A stretch of 41,320 nt of DNA. Origin: CAYFZO01 sp964347615. Its GTDB lineage: Bacteria; Pseudomonadota; Gammaproteobacteria; Poriferisulfidales; Oxydemutatoraceae. This document shows positions 1 through 8,445 of the stretch, piece after piece (within the stretch, counting starts at the first letter, position 1; the number at the start of each line of letters is the position of its first letter). The stretch spans positions 1-41,320 of the forward strand of contig CAYFZO010000019.1 in the NCBI GenBank assembly GCA_964347615.1. The letters are read 5' to 3'. Under the pieces are notes generated by a model. The model made no database searches. It saw nothing but the letters and a program-made list of their open reading frames with translations, and had not been told where the DNA came from. The position numbers and the translations under genes were made by a program.

Positions 1-435
1 TTTTCACTTCTTGACGCGGGTCAGGGTCAATTCCCGCCCCGACCGGCTGAAGTCGCGTCGCTTCAGGCCCGCCGTGCCGGGCAGAACGCCGTTGCCCTGT
101 GTATGGGGGTGATGCTGCCGTCGGCGCTGCGCGGGCAGCCGTTGTTTTTCACTTCTTGACGCGGGTCAGGGTCAATTCCCGCCCCGCCCGGCTGAAGTCG
201 AGTCGCTTCAGGCCCGCCGTGCCGGGCAGAACGCCGTTGCCCCGTGTATGGGGGTGATGCTGCCGTCGGCGCTGCGCGGGCAGCCGTTGTTTTTCACTTC
301 TTGACGCGGGTCAGGGTCAATTCCCGCCCCGACCGGCTGAAGTCGAGACGCTTCAGGCCCGCCGTGCCGGGCAGAACGCCGTTGCCCCGTGTATGGGGGT
401 GATGCTGCCGTCGGCGCTGCGCGGGCAGCCGTTGT
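1..435. repeat. Three tandem 145-bp direct repeats derived from the 3' end of the adjacent retropepsin gene
   Basis: Units occupy 1-145, 146-290 and 291-435 and differ from one another at only about four positions. A fourth, diverged copy is the true 3' end of the retropepsin gene (436 to roughly 560-580). On the minus strand each unit still reads the gene's last codons, ending in LTRVKK and a TGA stop. About 35 codons further in, a one-base deletion relative to the gene breaks the frame. The period is not a multiple of three and each unit has its own stop, so this is not a protein repeat. The array touches the window edge, so its true copy number is unknown. Confidence 0.93.
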
Positions 436-438
436 TTT

Positions 439-990
439 TCACTTCTTGACGCGGGTCAGGGTCAACTCCCGCCCCGACTGGCTGAAGTCGAGCCGCTTCA
501 GGAACTCCATGCCGAGCAAAACGCTGTCGCCTTCCATGTTCGGGTTGATGCTGCCGTTGAGGTCTTCCAGGCGGATCCCCCCGAGTTGGACGCTGTCGAG
601 ACGAGTGCGATAGACGGTGATCGTGCCGTTGGCGGTGCGTGCGTAAAACGGCGCCCCGCGCGTGAGTGCGAGTCTTTTCGCCACCGAAGCCGGAACGTTC
701 ACGTCGCTTGCGCCGGTGTCCACCAGAAAATCCACCGGGTGCCCGTTGATGCGCCCGCTTGCGACGTAATGGCCGTAGCGGTTGCGTATCAGCACGACCC
801 GTGCGCCGCCGTCTTCAAGTGTTTCGGTTACCGGCGCGGTGTTCGGGTTGTAGATTTTCTCAAGGTGATCCTCGAAGAACAGGAACAGCAGCGCCATCGC
901 CGCAATCCAGCCGACCGTGATCATGCGTTTGCCGTAGCGGCGGCTGAGTGGCGGATCGTCGCGCGGGAAGTCGTCGTGCTCCGGGTTCAT
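439..990 (-). CDS. Membrane-anchored retropepsin-like aspartic protease (clan AA, TIGR02281-like)
   Basis: This 183-residue protein has a short cytoplasmic N-terminus, one membrane helix at about residues 23-40, and a single aspartic protease domain with the catalytic triad Asp91-Thr92-Gly93 (LVDTGAS). A single-lobed domain of this kind would need to dimerise to be active, and should face the periplasm. The substrate is not known. The start codon directly follows the plsC stop (991-993), so the gene is the last of a three-gene operon after the DUF255 gene and plsC. Its C-terminal coding region is the parent of the 145-bp repeats just downstream. Confidence 0.85.
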   Translation of the reverse strand: MNPEHDDFPRDDPPLSRRYGKRMITVGWIAAMALLFLFFEDHLEKIYNPNTAPVTETLEDGGARVVLIRNRYGHYVASGRINGHPVDFLVDTGASDVNVPASVAKRLALTRGAPFYARTANGTITVYRTRLDSVQLGGIRLEDLNGSINPNMEGDSVLLGMEFLKRLDFSQSGRELTLTRVKK

Positions 991-1737
991 CTAAGCTTCC
1001 TTCCGATGTTCAGCGACCATCAGTTCACGGGATCTCTCGGCGAGCTGCCTGCGGTCGCCGTCGCTCGGCAGGCTGGGGGCGTAGCGTACGACCGCGCGGA
1101 TGCAAGGTTCGCCGACGACCGAGAGCGCGTGGGTGAAAAACGTGACGTCGCGGGTGTAGGGTGCTTTCGGATTCACGCCGTTGCGTGAACTTTTGCACGG
1201 GTAGCTGACCGAAACCGGCTGCACCGGCACGCCGGCGTCTATCGCGGCGGTGAACAAGCGCGGGTGGAAGCGACGTATCTCGACGCCGTCCGACGTGGTG
1301 CCTTCGGGAAAAAACATCACGCTGGCGCCGGCGCGCAAGCGTTCTCCGATTAGCCGCGTCGCGGCTTCGGCACCGGCGCCGCGGTTGATGAACAAGGTGC
1401 CGGCTTTGCGCGCGAGATAGCCGACGATCGGCCAGCCGGAGATCTCGGATTTCGACAGAAAGCTCAACGGCTGCAGGCCGCCGATGATGACGACGTCCAT
1501 CCACGAGACGTGGTTTGCGACCACCAGCGACGCGCCTTCGGCGGGTTTGCCGTGAATTTCGACGCGGATGCCGGCGAGGTGCGTGCACGTGCTCAACCAC
1601 CAGCGCACGACGCCGTGGCGCCGGGTGAGTCCCGGTCTGTTCCAGTCCGACGGCAGGACGAACACGCACAGCAAGGTGCCGACGACGAGGTGAACGCCGA
1701 ACAGCACTAACCTGATTGCGGTGCGCAGGGGTTTCAC
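991..1737 (-). CDS. plsC: 1-acyl-sn-glycerol-3-phosphate acyltransferase
   Basis: Transfers an acyl chain to lysophosphatidic acid to make phosphatidic acid for membrane phospholipids. The 248-residue protein shows the family's HX4D motif (His76, Asp81 in NHVSWMD), the acceptor-binding FPEGT block (143-147), and a hydrophobic N-terminal segment (about 8-30) that anchors it to the inner membrane. The start is GTG at 1737, overlapping the TGA of the upstream DUF255 gene by four bases, which indicates translational coupling. Family assignment is firm. PlsC relatives also acylate other lipids such as ornithine lipids, so the exact acceptor is inferred. Confidence 0.9.
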   Translation of the reverse strand: MKPLRTAIRLVLFGVHLVVGTLLCVFVLPSDWNRPGLTRRHGVVRWWLSTCTHLAGIRVEIHGKPAEGASLVVANHVSWMDVVIIGGLQPLSFLSKSEISGWPIVGYLARKAGTLFINRGAGAEAATRLIGERLRAGASVMFFPEGTTSDGVEIRRFHPRLFTAAIDAGVPVQPVSVSYPCKSSRNGVNPKAPYTRDVTFFTHALSVVGEPCIRAVVRYAPSLPSDGDRRQLAERSRELMVAEHRKEA

Positions 1738-3848
1738 GCCGTGCCGCCGGCGCAGCGTCCGGGCGTGGTCTCTTCAAGCCGCCGCGTGAACTCGTCCAAC
1801 TCGTCGATCGGCGGAAGGCAGCTGGTGCCTCGGCACAAGTAAGCGGTGACGCCGGCGCGGATCCGTTTGTCGTTCAGGGTCCCCGGCAACGCCGCCGCGT
1901 CGTGCGGGATCGAAAAACAGAAACGAAACGGGGAGTAACGTTCGGCGGCGGCGCACTGCCAGCGGAGCAGCGCGTCCGATGCTTTGTCCGGCACCCGGAG
2001 GATCACGATCTCCGGCGGTGCACGTTGCTCGTCCAGCGCGCGCAGCAAGGTGGTGCAGCCCGCCGGGGCGCTTTGCAGCGTCGAGGCGGCCTGCGCCAAC
2101 GCCCGGTCGGCGCTCTTGAGGTAGGCGTCGTTGCCGCACAGCAAGCCGAATCTGGCGAGCGCGAGCGTCGCCACGCCGTAGCCGGACGGCGTGGCTTCGT
2201 CGTACAGCGTGCGAGGACGCTGGATCAGTTGCTCGTGGTCGTGCGCGGTGAAGTAGTAACCGCCGCTGTCGGCGTCCTCGAAGCGTTCGAGCACGGCGTC
2301 GGCGAGGTCGAGGGCAAACGCAAGATCGTCGTCGCGCCAACGGTACTGCAAGGTCTCGAAGATCGCGTCGAGCAGGAACGCGTGGTCGTCGAGATACCCG
2401 TCAAGACGCGCCCGTCCGTCCTTGTAAGTCGCCGCCAGGCGTCCGTTCCGCCACAGGGTTGTGCGGACGAAGTCGAGCGCGCGCGCCGCCGACCGATAAC
2501 AGCGGTCGTCCCCGAGCAGCCGCGCCGTCTGCGCCATGCCTTTGATCATCAGCGCGTTCCAGCTGGTGAGGATCTTGTCGTCGCGGCCAGGGCGGGGGCG
2601 GGTTTCACGGTGTGAGAACAACGTTCGCTTGGCGCGTTCGATGCTCGTGCGCACCGCGGCGACGTCCTTGCCGGCGTCGCGGGCGATTTCGTCGGATTCG
2701 ACCGCGACGTGCAGATGCCACTTGCCTTCAAAGTTCGGCACCTTGTCGAGACCGAAGTGGCGCACCGCGACCGCGGCGGCGTTTGGCTCAAGCAACGCCT
2801 CGACCTCGCCTTCGCGCCACGCGTAGAACGCGCCTTCGCCGCCTTCGGAATCGGCGTCGAGCGTTGCGTAATAGCCGCCCTCAGGCGACTGCATTTCACG
2901 CAGCACCCACGCGGCGGTCTCGCGGGTGGCGTCGGCGAAGCGCTCGTCGTCGCTGAGGCGCGATGCTTCGGCGAGCAATCCGAGCAGCGGGCCGTTGTCG
3001 TAGAGCATTTTCTCGAAATGCGGGATCTGCCAGGCGGCGTCGACCGAGTAGCGGTAAAACCCGCCGCCGAGATGGTCGTAGAGGCCTCCGCGACACATCT
3101 TCCCCAAGGTGTAGAGTGCGGCGTACTCGGCTTGAGGGTCGCTTCCGCCGTCGAGTGCCGCACGTGCGCCGCGGTGAAGCATGAACTGCATCAGCTCGCC
3201 GTGCGGGAATTTCGGCTCGTCGCTGAAGCCGCCGTGCACCTGATCGAACTGCTTTATCAGTGCGTTGCGTGCGGTCTCGACCAGCACCGGAGAGGGCGCG
3301 GTCGCGTCGTCCGCGGCGGCGTAGATCTTGTGCAGGGTGCTCTTCAACGCTTTGTTTTGACGGCGGACGTCGTCGCGGTGCTCGACGTAGTAGTCGTGCA
3401 CGCGCCTGAGGATTTCCTTGAACGGCGGCAGGTTGTGGCGTGGCTCTTTGGGGAAGTAAGTGCCGCCGAAGAACGGGCACAGGTCTTCGGCGTCGAGGAA
3501 CATGGTCAGCGGCCAGCCTCCGGTGCGTTGGGTAATCAGCGACTGAGAGGTTTGGTAGATCTTGTCAACGTCGGGGCGTTCCTCGCGGTCGAGCTTGACG
3601 TTGACGAACCAGCGGTTCATCAATTCGGCGGTGGCCTCGTCTTCGAAAGACTCGTGCGCCATCACGTGGCACCAGTGGCACGCCGAGTACCCGACCGACA
3701 GCAGAATCGGTTTGTCCTCCATGCGCGCTTTGGTGAACGCGACGTCGCCCCACGGGTACCAGTCCACCGGGTTGTTTGCGTGTTGCAGCAGGTACGGGCT
3801 GGTCTCCCGCGCGAGGCGATTGGACGGGTGGCGAGGGGGTGTATCCAT
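1734..3848 (-). CDS. DUF255 / thioredoxin-domain protein (YyaL/SPATA20 family)
   Basis: A 704-residue protein with an N-terminal thioredoxin-like fold containing a CHWC motif (Cys57, Cys60) preceded by the family signature NPVDWYPW. A long alpha/alpha-barrel region follows that resembles glycosidase or epimerase toroids (for example PHFEKMLYDN and TLDADSEG). This is the usual full length for the family. The biochemical role is not established; a redox or sugar-modifying function is often suggested. It is the first gene of the leftward operon with plsC and the retropepsin gene, and diverges from lgt across 3849-3973. Confidence 0.88.
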   Translation of the reverse strand: MDTPPRHPSNRLARETSPYLLQHANNPVDWYPWGDVAFTKARMEDKPILLSVGYSACHWCHVMAHESFEDEATAELMNRWFVNVKLDREERPDVDKIYQTSQSLITQRTGGWPLTMFLDAEDLCPFFGGTYFPKEPRHNLPPFKEILRRVHDYYVEHRDDVRRQNKALKSTLHKIYAAADDATAPSPVLVETARNALIKQFDQVHGGFSDEPKFPHGELMQFMLHRGARAALDGGSDPQAEYAALYTLGKMCRGGLYDHLGGGFYRYSVDAAWQIPHFEKMLYDNGPLLGLLAEASRLSDDERFADATRETAAWVLREMQSPEGGYYATLDADSEGGEGAFYAWREGEVEALLEPNAAAVAVRHFGLDKVPNFEGKWHLHVAVESDEIARDAGKDVAAVRTSIERAKRTLFSHRETRPRPGRDDKILTSWNALMIKGMAQTARLLGDDRCYRSAARALDFVRTTLWRNGRLAATYKDGRARLDGYLDDHAFLLDAIFETLQYRWRDDDLAFALDLADAVLERFEDADSGGYYFTAHDHEQLIQRPRTLYDEATPSGYGVATLALARFGLLCGNDAYLKSADRALAQAASTLQSAPAGCTTLLRALDEQRAPPEIVILRVPDKASDALLRWQCAAAERYSPFRFCFSIPHDAAALPGTLNDKRIRAGVTAYLCRGTSCLPPIDELDEFTRRLEETTPGRCAGGTA

Positions 3849-3906
3849 CTGTTCTTGATTTGTTCGGTGCTTATGTTATCGCGTTTGGCCGGATTTTACG
3901 GGCGCT

Positions 3907-3915
3907 TGCTATAAT
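3907..3915 (+). promoter_or_regulatory. Extended -10 promoter for lgt-thyA-folA
   Basis: A perfect TATAAT (3910-3915) is preceded by TGC, forming an extended -10 element. Only a weak -35 candidate lies about 19 bases upstream. It sits in the divergent gap between the DUF255 gene and lgt and would start transcription near 3922, about 50 bases before the lgt start. Confidence 0.6.
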
Positions 3916-3973
3916 TCCCGCGATTTTTTTATCGGGCTTTTCGGCGCCGAACAACCGACAACCGATTCCGCCG

Positions 3974-4753
3974 GTGTTGCACTACCCAGATATTGACCCT
4001 GTCGCCTTCTCCGTCGCCGGCGTGTCGGTCTACTGGTACGGACTGATGTACCTGCTCGGCTTTGCGGTGTTCATGGTGCTCGGTCGCGTGCGCGCCGCGG
4101 CTTACGGTCTGACCCCGCGCAACGTGGACGACCTGCTGTTTTACGGCGTGCTCGGCGTGATTCTCGGCGGCCGGCTTGGCTACCTCCTGTTTTACGATTT
4201 CAGGAGCTTCGTCTCCGAACCGTGGATGATTCTTGAGATCTGGAAAGGCGGCATGAGCTTTCACGGCGGCTTGCTCGGCGTGCTGACCGTGCTGTGGCTG
4301 TTTGCGCGCAAGCGGCGTCTGCCTTTCCTGCAGATGACCGACTTCGTCGCGCCGTTGACGGCAATCGGCCTCGGCGCCGGGCGGCTCGGCAATTTCATCA
4401 ACGGCGAGTTGTGGGGGCGGGTGAGTGATTTGCCGTGGGCGATGGTGTTTCCGCACGTTGATCAGTTGCCGCGCCACCCGACGCAGATCTATCAACTGCT
4501 GTTCGAAGGTGTTCTGCTGTTCGTCATCGTCTGGGTCTACTCGTCCAAGCCTCGCCCGCTCGGCGCCGTCACCGGTCTGTTCGCCCTGCTCTACGCGCTC
4601 GGGCGCATCGGCGTTGAGTTTGTGCGCGAGCCGGACCCGCATCTCGGTTTCGTCGCTTGGGGCTGGGTGACGATGGGGCAGCTGCTGAGCCTGCCTTTGT
4701 TGCTTGTCGGTGCGTGGCTTTGGCTGAATTCGCGGCGCCGGTGGGGAGCGTGA
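3974..4753 (+). CDS. lgt: Prolipoprotein diacylglyceryl transferase
   Basis: Inner-membrane enzyme that moves the diacylglyceryl group of phosphatidylglycerol to the lipobox cysteine of prolipoproteins, the first step of lipoprotein maturation. The 259-residue protein has several membrane helices and the family signature GRLGNFINGELWG, plus the conserved SFHGGLLG segment. I chose GTG at 3974 because the protein then begins (M)LHYPDIDP, as Lgt proteins do; TTG at 3977 is possible, and no clear Shine-Dalgarno site is seen. Its TGA shares one base with the thyA ATG. lgt-thyA is a common gammaproteobacterial pair. The lipoprotein MlaA elsewhere in the window is a likely client. Confidence 0.93.
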   Translation: MLHYPDIDPVAFSVAGVSVYWYGLMYLLGFAVFMVLGRVRAAAYGLTPRNVDDLLFYGVLGVILGGRLGYLLFYDFRSFVSEPWMILEIWKGGMSFHGGLLGVLTVLWLFARKRRLPFLQMTDFVAPLTAIGLGAGRLGNFINGELWGRVSDLPWAMVFPHVDQLPRHPTQIYQLLFEGVLLFVIVWVYSSKPRPLGAVTGLFALLYALGRIGVEFVREPDPHLGFVAWGWVTMGQLLSLPLLLVGAWLWLNSRRRWGA

Positions 4754-5547
4754 TGAAGCCGTACCTCGAACTGCTGTCGAACGTGCTCGAGCACGGTGTC
4801 GCCAAAAGCGACCGTACCGGCACCGGTACGCGCTCGCTGTTCGGTTGGCAGTCGCGCTACGACCTGACCCGGGGGTTTCCGTTGATGACGACCAAGCAGG
4901 TGCATTTCAAGTCGGTGGTGTACGAGCTGCTGTGGTTCCTGCGCGGCGACACCAACGTCGCGTATCTCAACCGCCACGGCGTGACGATTTGGGACGAATG
5001 GGCCGACGAAGACGGCAACCTCGGGCCGATTTACGGTCGCCAGTGGCGTTCGTGGCCGGCGCCCGGCATGAAGCACGTCGATCAGCTGCGGCGGGTGGTG
5101 GACGAGCTGCGCGTCAATCCGGACTCGCGCAGGCTGCTGGTGTGCGCGTGGAACGTCGGCGAACTCGAGTTCATGCACCTGCCGCCGTGCCACGTATTGT
5201 TTCAGTTTTACGCGAGCGGCGGGCGGCTGTCGTGCCAGCTGTATCAAAGGAGCGCCGACGTCTTCCTCGGCGTGCCGTTCAACGTCGCGTCATACGCGCT
5301 GCTGACGCTGATGACCGCGCAGGTTTGCGGCCTTGAGCCCGGTGAATTCGTGCATACTTTCGGCGACGTGCATCTCTACGACAACCACGTCGAGCAGGCG
5401 AAGCTGCAGCTGCAACGCGAGCCGAAACCGCCGCCGCGCGTCGAGCTCAACCCCGAAGTGCGCGATTTGTTCGATTTTCGCTACGCCGACGTCCGCCTGC
5501 TCGACTACGAACCGCATCCGCCGATTACGGCGCCGGTCGCGGTGTGA
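4753..5547 (+). CDS. thyA: Thymidylate synthase
   Basis: Converts dUMP and methylene-tetrahydrofolate to dTMP and dihydrofolate in the cytoplasm. The protein is 264 residues, the same length as E. coli ThyA. The nucleophile is Cys146 in LPPCHVLFQFY, followed by the conserved QRSADVFLGVPFN block that binds dUMP. The ATG overlaps the lgt stop (TGATG) and is preceded by GGGGAG. The gene ends in a GTGA overlap with folA, which recycles the dihydrofolate that ThyA makes, so the two are probably made together. Confidence 0.96.
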   Translation: MKPYLELLSNVLEHGVAKSDRTGTGTRSLFGWQSRYDLTRGFPLMTTKQVHFKSVVYELLWFLRGDTNVAYLNRHGVTIWDEWADEDGNLGPIYGRQWRSWPAPGMKHVDQLRRVVDELRVNPDSRRLLVCAWNVGELEFMHLPPCHVLFQFYASGGRLSCQLYQRSADVFLGVPFNVASYALLTLMTAQVCGLEPGEFVHTFGDVHLYDNHVEQAKLQLQREPKPPPRVELNPEVRDLFDFRYADVRLLDYEPHPPITAPVAV

Positions 5548-6059
5548 ACGGCGTGCCCGCGCCGCTGAACCTCACCGTGGTCGCCGCCCACGCGCGCAAC
5601 CGCGTCATCGGCAAGGGCCGCGCGATGCCGTGGCATCTGTCGGCGGACCTCAAGCGCTTCAGGCGGATTACGACCGGCAAGCCGGTGGTGATGGGACGAC
5701 GGACTTTTGAAACCCTCGCGCGCCCCCTGCCCGAGCGCCGCAACGTCGTATTGAGCCGCGACCCCGCGTTCACCGCGCCCGGTTGCGAGGTCGCGTCGGG
5801 TCTCGACGCGTTGCACCAGCTGGTCGGCGCCGAGGAATGCATGGTCATCGGCGGTGGCGAGGTGTACCGTCAATGCCTGCCGTTGTGCCGGCGGATTCAC
5901 CTGACGCTGGTGCAGGCCGAGCCTGAAGGCGACGTGTTCTTTCCGCGACTCGACGAAGCCGAGTGGCGCCGCACCGAAGTCGGTGAACACGCCGCCGACG
6001 AGCGCAACGACTACGACGTGGTGTTCGTCGAGTTGGTGCGACGCGGGTCGTCGCGGTAG
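5544..6059 (+). CDS. folA: Dihydrofolate reductase
   Basis: Reduces dihydrofolate to tetrahydrofolate with NADPH, closing the cycle opened by ThyA. The 171-residue protein has typical DHFR landmarks: VIGKGRAMPWHLSADLK (substrate and Met20-loop region), VVMGRRTFE, and the NADPH-binding MVIGGGEVY. It starts at GTG 5544, inside the thyA stop, so translation is probably coupled. In E. coli folA lies next to apaH; here only a small cupin gene separates them and apaH is on the opposite strand, as in E. coli. Confidence 0.95.
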   Translation: MNGVPAPLNLTVVAAHARNRVIGKGRAMPWHLSADLKRFRRITTGKPVVMGRRTFETLARPLPERRNVVLSRDPAFTAPGCEVASGLDALHQLVGAEECMVIGGGEVYRQCLPLCRRIHLTLVQAEPEGDVFFPRLDEAEWRRTEVGEHAADERNDYDVVFVELVRRGSSR

Positions 6060-6110
6060 CATCGGGCGGTCAACCTTTGCACGGGCGGCCGAGGTTTGAA
6101 AGCGACTTGA

Positions 6111-6404
6111 ATGATGGAAGACGCAACCGCCAAGCCTGACCGGGACGCGGTCGCCGCGCGCTGGCGCGAGCGCGGCTTCGGTTGCGATCTGTGGGTGGAC
6201 CCGCCGGGGCGACGTTGGGAGGACTTCACCCACGCGAGCGACGAGTTGGTGATGGTGGTCGAGGGCGAGGTCGAATTCGAGGTCGCGGGCGAGATCCACC
6301 GCCCCCGTCCCGGGGAGGAGCTGCTGATACCCGCGGGCGCGGTCCATTCGGTGCGCAACGTCGGCGCTTCGACTTCGCGCTGGCTGTACGGGTATAAGCG
6401 CTGA
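6111..6404 (+). CDS. Small cupin-domain protein
   Basis: A 97-residue single-domain cupin with the two conserved beta-barrel motifs, around DELVMVVEGEVEFEVAG and PGEELLIPAGAVHSVRN. Putative metal-binding positions are incomplete: the usual H-x-H of motif 1 is replaced (HASDELVMV), while the motif 2 histidine (PAGAVHS) is kept. No signal peptide is seen, so it is probably cytoplasmic. Two adjacent ATG codons (6111, 6114) could serve as start. It follows folA by 51 bases and converges on apaH. The function is unknown. Confidence 0.75.
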   Translation: MMEDATAKPDRDAVAARWRERGFGCDLWVDPPGRRWEDFTHASDELVMVVEGEVEFEVAGEIHRPRPGEELLIPAGAVHSVRNVGASTSRWLYGYKR

Positions 6405-6428
6405 CGGTCGTGCGGTTCGGGAGGACGC

Positions 6429-7238
6429 TCAGCACTCGACGCTGAAGCGTGCCTCGTTTCCGGGGTCGAGGCGAAACGCGGTGAGGCGTCCGCCCCACAC
6501 GCAACCGCTGTCGAGACACAGGACGCCGTTGCGGCGGGTGAAGCCGAGCGCCGACCAATGGCCGAAGATCAGCGTGTATCCGGGGTCGCGTCGGTGCGGC
6601 CATTCAAACCACGGTTCGAAACCGGGCGGTTGCGTACCGGGCGCACGTTTGTACTTCAGTGCGACGTTGCCGTCGGCGTCGCAGAAGCGCATGCGCGTCA
6701 TCACGTTGATGATCACGCGCGCACGGTCGTCGCCGTCCAACTCGTCGCTCCAGCGCGCGGGTTCGTCGCCGTAGATGCCTTCAAGGAACGTCCGGTAGTC
6801 GCTTGCACGCAAACGCGCCTCGATCTCACCGGCGAGCGCCGCCGCGGTCTCGAAATCCCACGCGGGCACAAGCCCCGCGTGGACCATCGCCAAACGGCGG
6901 GCGGGATCCAAGATCAGCATGGGCCGCGCCCTCAGCCATTCGATCAATTCGTCGCGGTCGGGGCTTTGCAGCACGGCGTCGAGCGTGCCGTCGGCGGGCG
7001 GCGGTTCGAGACCGGCGTCGGCCCGCAGCAGGTGGAAGTCGTGGTTGCCGAGCACGCATCGCACGCACGCGCCGAGCCGTTTCAAGAAGTGCAGGCTTTC
7101 GAGCGAATCGCTGCCGCGGTTGACGAGGTCGCCGGTCAACCACAGCTCGTCGCGTTGCGGGTCGAACCCGATCTCGTCGAGCAGTTTTTTCAGCGGGTCG
7201 AGGCAGCCTTGAAGATCACCGACTGCGTACAGCGACAT
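6429..7238 (-). CDS. apaH: Symmetrical bis(5'-nucleosyl)-tetraphosphatase
   Basis: Hydrolyses Ap4A to two ADP and can remove dinucleoside-tetraphosphate caps from RNA. The 269-residue protein carries the metallophosphatase motifs GDLQGC (8-12), GDLVNRG (from residue 36) and GNHD (64-67), followed by HAGLVP and FGHWSALG with metal-binding histidines. The length is normal for the family. It is the distal gene of the lptD-surA-pdxA-rsmA-apaG-apaH block, three bases downstream of apaG. Confidence 0.95.
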   Translation of the reverse strand: MSLYAVGDLQGCLDPLKKLLDEIGFDPQRDELWLTGDLVNRGSDSLESLHFLKRLGACVRCVLGNHDFHLLRADAGLEPPPADGTLDAVLQSPDRDELIEWLRARPMLILDPARRLAMVHAGLVPAWDFETAAALAGEIEARLRASDYRTFLEGIYGDEPARWSDELDGDDRARVIINVMTRMRFCDADGNVALKYKRAPGTQPPGFEPWFEWPHRRDPGYTLIFGHWSALGFTRRNGVLCLDSGCVWGGRLTAFRLDPGNEARFSVEC

Positions 7239-7241
7239 CGG

Positions 7242-7622
7242 TCAGTGCAGCACGCGGGGCGCGGCGAGCATGAATTCCTTCACTTCGGCGTCGAATTCCT
7301 TGCCGTCTTCGGCGAGCATCTGGTAGCTGCCGCGCATGGTGCCGATCGGCGTGTCTATCAGTGCGCCGCTGGTGTAGCGGAACGCCTCGCCGGGGCGCAG
7401 GAACGGCTGTTCGCCGACCACGCCTTCGCCGCGCACTTCTTGGATTTTCTGGTTGGAGTCGGTGATGACCCAGTGGCGGGACAGCAGTTGCGCGGCAACC
7501 GAGCCGCAGTTGGTGATCGTAATCGTATAGGCGAATGCGTAGCGCTCGTTCTCTTCGTCGGATTGATCTTCCAGGTAGTGGGTTTGCACGTTGATATCCA
7601 TTTCGTAGCGGTTTTTGATCAT
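7242..7622 (-). CDS. apaG: ApaG domain protein
   Basis: A 126-residue member of the ApaG (DUF525) family with an immunoglobulin-like beta fold. Conserved features visible are HWVITDSNQKIQEVRGEGVVG and GTMRGSYQM. The molecular role is unclear; in Salmonella it was linked to cobalt resistance and magnesium efflux. Its ATG (7620-7622) overlaps the rsmA TGA by four bases, and apaH follows at once, so all three are almost certainly co-translated. Confidence 0.94.
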   Translation of the reverse strand: MIKNRYEMDINVQTHYLEDQSDEENERYAFAYTITITNCGSVAAQLLSRHWVITDSNQKIQEVRGEGVVGEQPFLRPGEAFRYTSGALIDTPIGTMRGSYQMLAEDGKEFDAEVKEFMLAAPRVLH

Positions 7623-8428
7623 GGCCGTTTGTCCTCCATGGTGGCGGTGCGCTTGCTCTCAAGCAAGTTTAGCACGGCGAGGAAATCCTTTAAGCCGAGG
7701 GTCTCGGGTCGGGCGGCGGCGTTCAGTCCGAGGCGCGCAAAGTCGGCGGCGTCCAGGACGCCGGAGAAAATCCGGCCGATGGTTTTGCGCCGCTGGGAGA
7801 AGGCTTGCTTGACCAGCCCGAAAAACGCCCGGCGCCGCCGGGCGTCGAGCGGGCACGGTCGCGGCGACAACCGCACCAGCGACGAGCTCACCTGCGGCGG
7901 CGGCGAGAACGCGCTCGGCGCGACGTCGAACAGGTGCTGGACCTCGGTGAAGCACGCGGCGGCGACGCTGAGGCGTGAGTAATTGCGCGTGCCGGGCGCG
8001 GCGGCGAGGCGCACCGCGACCTCGGTTTGCAGCATCAGGTGCGCGTCGCGGATGCGTTCACAGGCGTTGAACAGACGCATCAGCAACGGTGTCGAGACGT
8101 TGTAGGGCAGGTTGCCGATAACCCTGAGGCGTTCGCTTCCGCCCGCGCCCGCGAAGTCGAAGTCGAGCGCGTCCCGGCAATGCAGCGTGAACTTGTCGCA
8201 ACCGGCGAAACGTTGTCTCAGGCGTTCGGCGAGCGCAGGGTCTATCTCGACGGCGTCGAGACGCGCGCCGCGTTCCAGCACCGGTGCCGTCAACGCGCCG
8301 AGACCGGGACCGATTTCGACGATGACGTCTTCCGGGCGCGGCGAGATCGCTTCGACGACGCGTCGGACGACGTGTTCGTCGTCGAGAAAGTGCTGACCGA
8401 GGTGCTTCTTGGCTTGCACCGGCTTCAT
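7619..8428 (-). CDS. rsmA: 16S rRNA (adenine1518/1519-N6)-dimethyltransferase
   Basis: Dimethylates two adjacent adenosines near the 3' end of 16S rRNA late in small-subunit assembly. The start at 8428 gives 269 residues beginning MKPVQAKKHLGQHFL, the classic KsgA N-terminus. Motifs include the SAM-binding EIGPGLGALT (39-48) and the catalytic NLPYN (106-110). An open frame continues upstream but overlaps pdxA and lacks family similarity. The gene starts 17 bases after pdxA ends. The target 16S gene is not in this window even though a 23S gene is. Confidence 0.95.
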   Translation of the reverse strand: MKPVQAKKHLGQHFLDDEHVVRRVVEAISPRPEDVIVEIGPGLGALTAPVLERGARLDAVEIDPALAERLRQRFAGCDKFTLHCRDALDFDFAGAGGSERLRVIGNLPYNVSTPLLMRLFNACERIRDAHLMLQTEVAVRLAAAPGTRNYSRLSVAAACFTEVQHLFDVAPSAFSPPPQVSSSLVRLSPRPCPLDARRRRAFFGLVKQAFSQRRKTIGRIFSGVLDAADFARLGLNAAARPETLGLKDFLAVLNLLESKRTATMEDKRP

Positions 8429-8445
8429 TCCGCTTTCGCCGCCCG

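Noticed and set aside
1..435. CRISPR array or protein tandem repeat for the 145-bp units
   Set aside because: There are no unique spacers between units, and the period is not a multiple of three with a stop in each unit.
439..613. Rightward 74-codon-sized open frames across the repeat and retropepsin gene
   Set aside because: They are antisense to a supported gene and consist of Arg/Ser-rich shadow translation.
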